From Anopheles merus (Eukaryota; Arthropoda; Insecta; Diptera; Culicidae): a stretch of 64,000 nt of DNA. Shown here piece after piece: positions 56,119 through 64,000 of the stretch. Positions within the stretch are counted from its first letter, which is position 1. The number at the start of each line of letters is the position of its first letter. Location of the stretch: contig NC_054085.1 in NCBI RefSeq assembly GCF_017562075.2, positions 36,040,039-36,104,038 on the forward strand. Direction: 5' to 3'. The translations under genes were made by a program, and so were the position numbers. The notes beneath the pieces were generated by a model, which was not told where the DNA came from, ran no database searches, and worked only from the letters and a program-made list of their open reading frames with translations.

Positions 56119-57972
56119 ATGGTTAGTGCGAACGGATACGTGAAGATGGCGAAAAAGGGAACCATCTTCATGGTGGTTTGCATCGGGCTAGTTGCTACCG
56201 TGCAGAGTGTTGCCTCGCTGACCCAGGAACGCCGCAACCTGGCGTCCGAAGCGTGTACGGATGATGTCGGCGAAAGACAATACTATTCCGATCGACGTAT
56301 CGATCGCTTGGATCAGGATCAGGAACAACGACTGCTGCTGTTTAATCGGGTCGACAGACAGGGAGTGGAGGAGGCGGCGGAGGGCCGGCGCATGAAAGTA
56401 GACCATCGCGGATTTGAGCGGTTCGTTGACGCTACTAGACGTGAAGAACTTTCAAACCGGGAGGCTACCGATCGTGTGCTGGTCGGGCGCGAGCGGCGTG
56501 AGGAGGGCGTGACTGTAACCAGGCGTGAAGCTGAACGACGTGAAAATCGACTTGACGAGCGTATGGAGAACCGTCGTACAGATCGCCGTGATGAAAGACT
56601 ACAGGAACGCCTGGGAGAGGATCGGCGAAGAGAGGAACGCCGTGAGAACCTCCGAGAGGAACGTCGTGAAGATCGTCTTCTAGACCGTGAAGATAGGTTG
56701 GATGGACAACGGAAGGAACGCCGTGAGGATCTCCGAAACAACTATCGTGATGAACGACGAGAACAACAGGAACTTCGTGAAGATCGTCGTCAAGATCGCG
56801 ATGAACAGCGGCGCCAGGATCGTCGTGAAGATAGGTTAGATGAACGACGAGAGGAACGTCGTGAGGAGCTTCGAAGCAACTACCGTGACGATGAACGACG
56901 AGAACGTCGAGAGAACCACCGAGATGAACGTCGTGAAGATAGACGACAAGACCGGCAAGAAGAGCGGCGCCAGGATCGTCGTGACGATAGGTTGGATGAA
57001 CAGGAACGTCGTGAGGACCGCCGAGAGGAACGTCGTGAAGATCGCCGAGAAGACAGCATTGAAGACCAACGGAACAACCGCGATGAACGACGGGAGGAAC
57101 GACGTGAAGAGCTCCGAGAGGGTCGCCGTCAAGAACGTAGAGAAGATCGTCGGGAGAATGGTCGAGAGGGCCGTCGCGAGGAAAGGATGGAGGACCGACG
57201 TCTAGAACGCCGTGTAGATGACCGAAGAAACAACCGGGAAGAACGTGGAGAGGACATGCGAGAAGAAGAACGACAGGCCGATCGTCGAGTTCGAGACAGG
57301 GAAGAACGTATGGACCAACTTCGCGAAAGCCGTCGCCAAGAGCAGTTAGATGATCGAAGACTGGAACGTCGCGAGGACATACGTGAGGAAGGTCGTCGTG
57401 AAGAACTCCGAGAGAGCTACAGGGATGAACGCCGTGAGGAGCGTCGTGAAGAACGTCGCGAGGAAGGCCTTCGTCGAGACGAACGTCGTGTAGACCCTGA
57501 GGACCGACTAGTCGCGCGTCGTGAAGATGAGCCTCGCCAGGAGCGTAGAGAACGCGCCGGAGAGGAGCGTCGAATTCGTCAGGAAGTGACCGATGAACGT
57601 CGTGCTGAACGCCGGGAAAACAATGAACGTGCCGAAGAAGCCGAACGACGTGAAACCCGTAGCGATAGACTGAACCAAGCTGGAGGCCGTTTTGATGCCC
57701 GTGATAATCGTTCTGAGCGTCGCATTGTACGTGAGTTGAAGCATATGGACGATATGACTCGTGGCGAGGACAAGCTGATGGCCGCCTTCCAGCAGGAAAA
57801 TGCGTTCCTCTATCAGCTGATACAAACGGCAGCCCTCGTCGGTGTTGCTGGTTACTGGCTGCTGAAGGGTACGGGTGGAGCCAACACCGAAGGAGAAGAG
57901 CTGAAAAAGAAAGCAGCTCCTTGCTCCATGATGGAATCTTTCGGCAAGCTGCTTGCCGTTGGAAATGAGTAA
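56119..57972 (+). CDS. Secretory-pathway Arg/Glu/Asp-rich repetitive protein (uncharacterised)
   Basis: A single exon of 617 codons, ATG 56119 to TAA 57970-57972. Residues about 10-33 (MAKKGTIFMVVCIGLVATVQ...) form a signal peptide or anchor. M1 has the better ATG context (acgATGG), with M10 a second candidate. Residues about 125-535 are an irregular repeat of RRE/RRD/ERRED units with almost only R, E, D plus N, L and Q. This ER-type composition favours a long single alpha-helix. The C-terminus is different: a hydrophobic segment at about 563-582 (LYQLIQTAALVGVAGYWLL), then a Cys-containing tail. It could be an extracellular, cuticle or eggshell matrix protein, or a membrane-tethered rod. I do not recognise a named family. 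The repeat codons vary (CGT/CGC/CGA), so the repeats are old or selected at protein level. The mature protein seems too charged for a globular enzyme. Confidence 0.75.
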   Translation: MVSANGYVKMAKKGTIFMVVCIGLVATVQSVASLTQERRNLASEACTDDVGERQYYSDRRIDRLDQDQEQRLLLFNRVDRQGVEEAAEGRRMKVDHRGFERFVDATRREELSNREATDRVLVGRERREEGVTVTRREAERRENRLDERMENRRTDRRDERLQERLGEDRRREERRENLREERREDRLLDREDRLDGQRKERREDLRNNYRDERREQQELREDRRQDRDEQRRQDRREDRLDERREERREELRSNYRDDERRERRENHRDERREDRRQDRQEERRQDRRDDRLDEQERREDRREERREDRREDSIEDQRNNRDERREERREELREGRRQERREDRRENGREGRREERMEDRRLERRVDDRRNNREERGEDMREEERQADRRVRDREERMDQLRESRRQEQLDDRRLERREDIREEGRREELRESYRDERREERREERREEGLRRDERRVDPEDRLVARREDEPRQERRERAGEERRIRQEVTDERRAERRENNERAEEAERRETRSDRLNQAGGRFDARDNRSERRIVRELKHMDDMTRGEDKLMAAFQQENAFLYQLIQTAALVGVAGYWLLKGTGGANTEGEELKKKAAPCSMMESFGKLLAVGNE

Positions 57973-58842
57973 AAATTACAACCTAATAATCTCTATCACA
58001 CACTTATCACTCTATTATCCAGTGCATTTTAGACGTCAAAGAGTAGAGATGTGTACGGCAGCTCCTAACCAGAACACACAGGCATTAACACAGGATACAC
58101 AACCACAGGCTTAACAGACAGTACAAACAAGCAAAGCAAAAGCACTATTATATCCTTACAAAGTAGTTCGATGTATACTAACCTTATCCGGGTCACTAAC
58201 TAACCTTTGCAGTGCAAGAAAGGCAATAATGTAGAGCCCTCAAACATCAAGAAAATGCGTGTGAGGCATGTAAAAGAGTAGGTTCAGACAACAAAGAAGA
58301 TGGAACAATATAAACAAATATTCTATCTAAAGCAATCAATATGATGCAGCAACCAGTTAAGTTGCTGTGTTACGAGCATCTCTAATGAACTTCAAATGCT
58401 CCAAATTGTGGTTATAGCTTCTTTGCAGAGTGTGTGAATCAATCGCAGCCATTCAATCCATCGGGCATCACACACACACTCCAACCTACGACCGACAACG
58501 ACAACGGTGAATGAAAACCTGGAAAAGCAATTTGGGAGGATCTGTTGTGGGACGACGACAACGACGGAGAAATGTTATCAAAAAATCATGTGAACCTTAT
58601 TTTCTTCCCCTATTCACAAGCTAACACATCCGCAAAACCCTGTGAAGGTTTTATAAATATCAACTGATAGAGATAGTATTTATTACTAGATGACACTTGG
58701 AGATACAATAAAACATAGATATCCTTGTGCAGCAAAAAAAAACGCGAGTGTTCTCTGATTGAATGGCGTAACAAGTAAATGAGAAAAACGGAAGAGATCA
58801 AAAACGACATTCGAAGAAAACAGGAGAGAAAAAAAAGTCACT
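57973..58842. other. 3' UTR of the Arg/Glu-rich gene and spacer
   Basis: AT-rich and non-coding; a poly(A) signal AATAAA at 58707-58712 would give a 3' UTR of about 740 nt. Confidence 0.5.
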
Positions 58843-58914
58843 GTTTCCGCCCGGGTTCGAACCGGGGACCTTCTGCGTGTGAAGCAGACGTGATAACCAC
58901 TACACTACGGAAAC
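58843..58914 (-). tRNA. tRNA-Val: tRNA-Val (anticodon CAC)
   Basis: Acceptor ends GTTTCCG and CGGAAAC pair fully. The D arm has TAGTGTAGTGGTTATCAC (A box), the anticodon loop TTCACAC reads CAC, and the T arm has GGTTCGAACCC (B box). 72 nt, no intron, no encoded CCA. On the - strand it is followed within 6 nt by T8 (A run at 58829-58836 on +), a pol III terminator. Confidence 0.96.
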
Positions 58915-60229
58915 ACAGCTGAGAGGAGGCTGCTCAAAGCAGTACATAAATACGGTACAGTGACTGTGGTGTTGTTATATTTATGTTGATGCGTAATTCG
59001 CTTGTTATTTCACTAATTACGATTGGACTATATCGTTTTTGAACAGCACATTTCATTAGTATTTAATATATATGCTTTTTGCACTGCACACACATAGCTT
59101 TATACAGCCGTTGTTGTAGAAAAATGCATTTTCTTTCAAGTTGTACGTTATATACTTGCAAAATAGTAGATTCTTGCTAAAACGCTTTCATACTTTTCTT
59201 CTTATCACCGAAGAAATCACCTTTCTATAACCTTTTCTTGAGCACCGAACATAGCCGAAATTAATACATAGCAAGTAACACTTTAAAACAGCAACACCAG
59301 TACAACAGTAACATTGATTGCGTAAATAAAACCCTTAGCTATAGTTAATTTGTAGATAATTTTATTCGTATCAAATAAGTTTGTTGTTATCGTTTTTTTA
59401 CTACTTCAAGTACACTTTCGACTCTAACGACTCTAACGACTCTTTCCCACCATTACTCTTTCCAGCGTACCGTGCATATACTACACCTTGAACCTCATAC
59501 CCATTTATCGCGTACGTATATTAACATTGAATCTAACTCGAAACTGTAATAATTTTGTTGTTGTTGTTGTTGTTGTTGTGGCATCAACAGTAAAGCTTGA
59601 AACACACACACACGGACGGGGTATGTGCCCTGTGGGGGAGTGAGCAAGGATCTAAATTCTGATTTTGTAGGGTGGATTTTGCATTCCCTTTTTTTGCTAG
59701 CTTCCATCTTCATTCATGTCTGTCGCATTTGCTTACTTTACTAGTTGGTGTTTAAACAGAGGAGAAATGTTCGTATTTAGCTGTTGCATCACACACCACA
59801 CACATACACACAAGGACTTGTGCACGTCAATTTGTGTATCTAGAGGCTACGTGTTCTCTTGCTGCTACCCGTACTAGCTCTTTTCGTCTTTTGCACCACA
59901 CGCAACACACAACCACACATCACCAGAAGGCAAGCGTTTTACGCAATTGCACAATATTTATGAAGAAATTTATAAAAGTGAACCCTGCATACATGTGCTC
60001 AATAGAGACTGCCATTCTCAAACCTTGCTTCTAAGTCAGCATTTAGTACGCATTCAGTAATTCACTGTTTGAGCCCTCCGCTCCTGTCTTCTTCGTCTCT
60101 ACTAGACCCTTTCATGGACAACCGCGTGTCCTTTCGCGTGTATATTTTGCATTATGTGGTGGTCTGTGCATTACCATTTTGCCTTCACTGAAGCTAGTTG
60201 GGCTTTTACTGATTGATCTCGTTCTGGAA
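58915..60229 (-). other. Probable 3' UTR of p38 and spacer
   Basis: AT-rich, with a (TTG)n tract at about 59553-59578. AATAAA on the - strand at 59361-59366 would give p38 a 3' UTR of about 870 nt. Nothing else recognised. Confidence 0.45.
59553..59578. repeat. (TTG)n microsatellite
   Basis: About eight TTG units in the probable p38 3' UTR; read on the - strand it is (CAA)n. Confidence 0.85.
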
Positions 60230-60923
60230 TTACGCTTGAGGTTCACCGCCAATATGTGCGTGCTGCTGCGGGACAAAGTTAAGTACCTCTTTGAAGACCA
60301 GTTCTAAAAAGACACGTGCAAATAAAGGAATAAAAGATGACATTGGAGGCTCGAGTAAGTGGTTTTCTACTATATAAATCTTCTCTTACCCTTCCACCGT
60401 TCCACGGGCAGGTCCATGTCCTCGAAACTCTGATCGTACAGCGATGAGGTTGGCTCGTCGGACGGATCGGCATACTTCTCCAAATAGCTAAAATCATACA
60501 ACAAATAAAGAGTGGATGTGAGTAGAATAGTAAAGTTCTCTGTTCTTCTGTGAAAAAAACCGCTCCTTACGGATGAGCAAGGGCCTGTTCGGCCGTTATC
60601 CGCTTATCCGCATCCAGCTCCAACATTTTTTCCAGCAAATCGATGGCAAGCGGATTGGCACCGCGGAAAACGTCGCTAAAGTTGCGCTTCTCCGTTTTCG
60701 GCAGCGATTTTATGTAATGACGGGCCTGCAAATGTACGGAAAGGGTTCAACACAAAATCAGTTTCAGAAGGTTACATTAAATTCTATACGACTAAGACGT
60801 AAGCTGAAAATCGTAAAGGAAAGCAACATGTTCGAAGCTCTACCTCTTCGCTGGTGATTTTTTGCATCAGTTCTTCGTTCGGCGTACCGCAGAAAAACAT
60901 AACGCGTGTCAGATGGTCAATAT
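60230..60923 (-). CDS. p38: p38 MAP kinase, C-terminal exons (partial)
   Basis: Four - strand exons, in order 60923-60844, 60725-60571, 60487-60390 and 60303-60230 (TAA). Entry phases 1, 0, 2, 1 are consistent and all introns are GT-AG. The encoded end of the kinase C-lobe reads HLTRVMFFCGTPNEELM, KRNFSDVFRGANPLAIDLLE, KMLELDADKRITAEQALAHP, then the p38-type tail DPSDEPTSSLYDQSFEDMDL, WKELVFKEVLNFVP. p38 kinases are stress- and immunity-activated Ser/Thr MAP kinases. The N-lobe, the catalytic and TGY activation loops and the start are not in the window, so the intron runs past the right edge (over 3 kb). Distinction between p38 paralogues is not possible here. Confidence 0.9.
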
Positions 60924-61376
60924 CTGCGGTTGAATATCCACACCACACCCCGCATACAAACACGCACAAAGCAAGTTCATTCATTGTTCATCGTCATCAG
61001 TTTTCCAAAAAAAAGTTACGCGTTTGATTCAAACGATAGCAGACGGGCGGGCAGCAGCAAAACATAGAGCACCATCCATCATTATGTTTGGTTCCAAAGT
61101 TAAGGTTTCTACGTAACATGCTTATTTAGAGGGAATCATTTTGTGTAGCATAAAATATAAACATGCTCAACTCGAAAGATAAACGGGTTAGTATGTGGAA
61201 AACAGCAAACTTATGGAGTTGGTTAAGATGGGTAAAGAATAAAAAGAGGAGTTTCCATTCCGTGGGGGGTAATGTGTATAGTTGAAGCGAACTCCTGCAG
61301 TACAGTTATGCGAAGCGAAAGAGAACGAAACACTATCGCGCAACTTGTATTGCATGAGATTCCTCCCTTCCAACCA

Positions 61377-61449
61377 GCCGAAATAGCTCAGTTGGGAGAG
61401 CGTTAGACTGAAGATCTAAAGGTCCCCGGTTCAATCCCGGGTTTCGGCA
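61377..61449 (+). tRNA. tRNA-Phe: tRNA-Phe (anticodon GAA), copy 1
   Basis: 73 nt. Acceptor GCCGAAA pairs with TTTCGGC, discriminator A; A box TAGCTCAGTTGG, anticodon loop CTGAAGA (GAA), B box GGTTCAATCCC. T8 terminator at 61461-61468. Identical in sequence to copies 2 and 3. Confidence 0.97.
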
Positions 61450-61690
61450 GGCGAATCCACTTTTTTTTACTCGATTTGTGTCCAGTTTTACAGTTTTTTA
61501 TCAATTTTCCCGTGCTACGATTTAAAAAAGAGATCACATCACATAAGAGCCAAAAACAGACATGCACAACTATACTATAGCCCTTCAGAAGCAGTAAGTA
61601 GATGACTCACTCATACTCATCCATTCCAAATGTTCACAATTATGCTTATTAGCAGACACATGTACCACTTTTCACGACAAACTATTAAAT

Positions 61691-61713
61691 ATTGGTATTG
61701 GTATTGGTATTGG
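61691..61713. repeat. (TATTGG)n minisatellite
   Basis: About four tandem ATTGGT/TATTGG units between tRNA-Phe copies 1 and 2, followed by a diverged unit. Confidence 0.8.
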
Positions 61714-61957
61714 ATATAGATATTGGTGTGTACTATATTTTAATTTTATATGAACTTTGAGAGTTATTTAATATATTCGAGCAGCATAAAACTGTCGCTG
61801 TGCTTTATGCAGAGGAGTGTGTTTTCGTATGTGATGGCACGGTAACTCTGTGCTTCCTGTAACATAGTGCCCTCACGTTTAAAAGAACGAGCACAATGGG
61901 TTCTTTTATATTTCATTTCACCCACCATGAATTCCATGGAAGCCCCTCCCACCACCT

Positions 61958-62030
61958 GCCGAAATAGCTCAGTTGGGAGAGCGTTAGACTGAAGATCTAA
62001 AGGTCCCCGGTTCAATCCCGGGTTTCGGCA
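61958..62030 (+). tRNA. tRNA-Phe: tRNA-Phe (anticodon GAA), copy 2
   Basis: Same 73-nt sequence as copy 1, 581 bp downstream. T6 terminator at 62048-62053. The 14 bp before it (ccctcccaccacct) nearly match those before copy 3. Confidence 0.97.
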
Positions 62031-62617
62031 CAGAATATCACAACTTCTTTTTTATATTCTACCACCACCATCCCAGGTACAGAACTTTTTCTTGAGGTAT
62101 TAGGATATGTAGTTTTTGACATCGGTTTTTATCTAATAAACCTTTCGCGATTGCCAAAAGTATGAAATTGGGTTCATATTAGAATCCGGCACAATGTCGT
62201 TCAGGCGGCATTCTACAGAATTTAGCCTTTATAGCCGACTGTCGATTCCATTTTAGGTATATTTATATCGGTTCGAAATAAAAACGAGCATTTTAACGTT
62301 TACGAACAGTTGGGTTTTAACGCGTAAGCAATTCCATACCAAACCCCTTGTCATTACTTTAATTTTATATGTTAGTATTGCTATTGTTAAGAGCTACGTT
62401 TTTACATGCATTATTCGTTAACAAGCTTTATCATTTCCATCATCATGCTGTTAGTTAATATAATATAAATCAATTTTTACACTACACAAATAGTACAACA
62501 GATCACAAACCCTGCCAACTGTTGTCATATCCCGATGTGTTTGCACCTGAACAAAACGAACGCGAGCGCATTAGAACGTGTTCACCAGTACCACTATGGT
62601 CCGCCCTCCCCCCACCT

Positions 62618-62690
62618 GCCGAAATAGCTCAGTTGGGAGAGCGTTAGACTGAAGATCTAAAGGTCCCCGGTTCAATCCCGGGTTTCGGCA
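62618..62690 (+). tRNA. tRNA-Phe: tRNA-Phe (anticodon GAA), copy 3
   Basis: Same 73-nt sequence as copies 1 and 2, 660 bp downstream of copy 2. T5 terminator at 62707-62711. Confidence 0.97.
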
Positions 62691-63623
62691 ATGATCGCCA
62701 GTCACCTTTTTACTTCTTTTCATAAGATTGCAACGACAATCAACCATAAACTACTACTTTCAAACATTACTTTTGCACTCTTCATGAAGCTATCTCAATG
62801 ATGCTGTTTTAATACCCACTTCTTTCTCTCGATCCATACTTTTCCCTTCTCCTCTGGGAGTTCACGTCGCCTATCGGTATGTCTAATCGATGTTCACGTT
62901 CACCTGATTGACCACCATACCCCACGACGAAGGCAACATAGTCTCACAGTGGACAAGTTTTTGTATGTATGCTCCTCTACCCGCTACCCCAAACGGCCCA
63001 AGCCCCAGAATTGGCAAACGAACCATACCATGTAGGTCCGATGAGAAAAGCCTACAACCAAACGGCATGTAATGACGGCAGATAATAACTTAATCAAGAC
63101 GATCGTGCACACACCAACCCCCGCCCCGTTCCTTCTTGGTTTCCCGAAAAGGGGGGGAGAGGCACCCGACCGGCTGTTTGTTCAAGTGTTACCGCGGTAT
63201 GGATGCGAACTGATGATAAGAAGAAACCATCGCGTGGTGTGCTGCAACAAACACATACACATACCAACATAGTCCAGGCCTTCCTTTTGCCGGTGGTGTT
63301 GTGTGGGGTGTGGACATTCCGCCGTGTCGAATAGTTGCGATTCTCCTCCTTCTCCCCCCTGTGTCTTTGCCCTGATAATAAGGAACGAGAGCGTTTCAAT
63401 TCGGAACAGTCGGAACAGACGCGAAAGGGGAAGGAAGCCGTCTGTGGCCGTTTACAGTAACTTGTTGCTAATGCCAAGGCGGGAAACCCCCATAAACAGC
63501 TTCCCCCCGCTCGTGCTTGCAGGAAACCCTTTCCATCTCCTTCTCACCATTCTTGTGTTGAGGCACTTCTTACAACAAGAAACGACGACTGTCGTGAAAC
63601 GAATCAAATGAAATTAACTGAGT

Positions 63624-63624
<1 letters not shown>

Positions 63625-63653
<29 letters not shown>
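63625..63653. repeat. (CAG)n trinucleotide tract
   Basis: About nine CAG/GCA units in non-coding sequence, not within a long open reading frame of plausible family. Confidence 0.85.
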
Positions 63654-63656
<3 letters not shown>

Positions 63657-64000
63657 AATGGTAGCAGAAAAATCCGTTCGTGGCCCGCTTGGAGAGCCGG
63701 TAAAACGTGCAAGAATTTGTAGAATGTTGTTCAAATTGAACGCAATGCCTATTAAAAGCTAAAAGGTCTCCATTCTCTCCACATTCTGTAGTAGTAAGAG
63801 AGAGAGAGAGCAGATAATAATGGTCAAGTCAATCAGTGACGAATGCACATCGGTGTTTCAAATTCAATCGGCTCCGCCCGTTTGTGTACACAAGACAAGT
63901 TCAATTGATTCAAATAGACACGCTTTCTGGGAAGAAATGACGCGATTACCCTTCTTATTGTGATAATGTCAGCTCTATACATTGGGTCTCATTAAGAAAA

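Larger units (their letters stand above)
60924..64000 (-). other. Large p38 intron hosting three tRNA-Phe genes
   Basis: The acceptor at 60924 (caaccgcag on the - strand) begins the intron to the next upstream exon, which I cannot find up to 64000. Apart from the tRNAs, a (TATTGG)n tract at 61691-61713 and a (CAG)n tract at 63625-63653, the sequence is AT-rich and featureless. GC-richer 63.0-63.6 kb has short frames with no recognised similarity. Confidence 0.55.

Noticed and set aside
56319..57825. Ser/Arg-rich - strand frames opposite the Arg/Glu-rich gene
   Set aside because: The reverse complement of Arg/Glu codons gives Ser/Arg/Phe codons; the + frame has the signal peptide, promoter and stop.
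62883..63477. Open frames in the p38 intron that could be missing kinase exons
   Set aside because: None contains kinase C-lobe or activation-loop motifs; the upstream p38 exons are more likely beyond 64 kb.

Overview
The window reads as a stretch of insect nuclear genome, most probably a mosquito and plausibly an Anopheles species. The grounds are single-copy animal genes with short GT-AG introns, GC-rich third codon positions in conserved genes, abundant (TG)n/(CA)n microsatellites, arthropod-type promoter elements and tRNA genes with pol III terminators. The clade is inferred from overall character, not from a marker sequence. No bacterial operons, CRISPR arrays or phage features are present.

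Layout. 1-0.8 kb: last two coding exons of eIF3 subunit B (+). 0.8-32.3 kb: a long gene (+) for the insect orthologue of Kidins220/ARMS, an ankyrin-KAP P-loop membrane scaffold. It has four apparently alternative first coding exons at 5.9, 9.9, 13.3 and 18.9 kb, all ending in phase 0. The shared body runs from 23.5 kb, with a candidate 33-nt microexon and two alternative C-termini, only one carrying a PDZ-ligand-like end.

32.7-38.6 kb is a compact housekeeping cluster: PRPF31 (-), mitochondrial mTERF3 (+), ERGIC3/Erv46 (-), and Romo1 (+) nested inside an ERGIC3 intron. PRPF31 and mTERF3 are divergent across about 240 bp. 38.9-39.5 kb is a degenerate GAATCG-type satellite. 40.3-46.3 kb is phosphatidylserine synthase (+) with two alternative terminal exons; a pogo-like MITE lies between them.

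48.8-54.6 kb (-) is a single-exon gene for a 1,921-residue ankyrin-flanked protein that I do not recognise as a named family. It contains an RNYLAH sequence (residues 918-923) matching the HEPN RNase signature and a second R-x4-H at 536-541. A consensus kappaB-like site lies about 140 bp upstream of its start. This is the best candidate for an undescribed system: a possible immune-regulated ankyrin-HEPN effector or sensor. A wobble-paired, pre-miRNA-like hairpin lies further upstream.

56.1-58.0 kb (+) is an intronless gene for a secretory-pathway Arg/Glu-rich protein with a TATA promoter. 58.8 kb is tRNA-Val(CAC) (-). 60.2-60.9 kb holds the last four coding exons of a p38 MAP kinase (-), whose remaining exons must lie beyond the right edge. 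Three identical tRNA-Phe(GAA) genes (+) sit at 61.4-62.7 kb inside that presumed intron.

Exon boundaries were set by hand from GT/AG sites, reading phase and similarity to remembered protein families. They are internally consistent in phase but not tested against transcripts.
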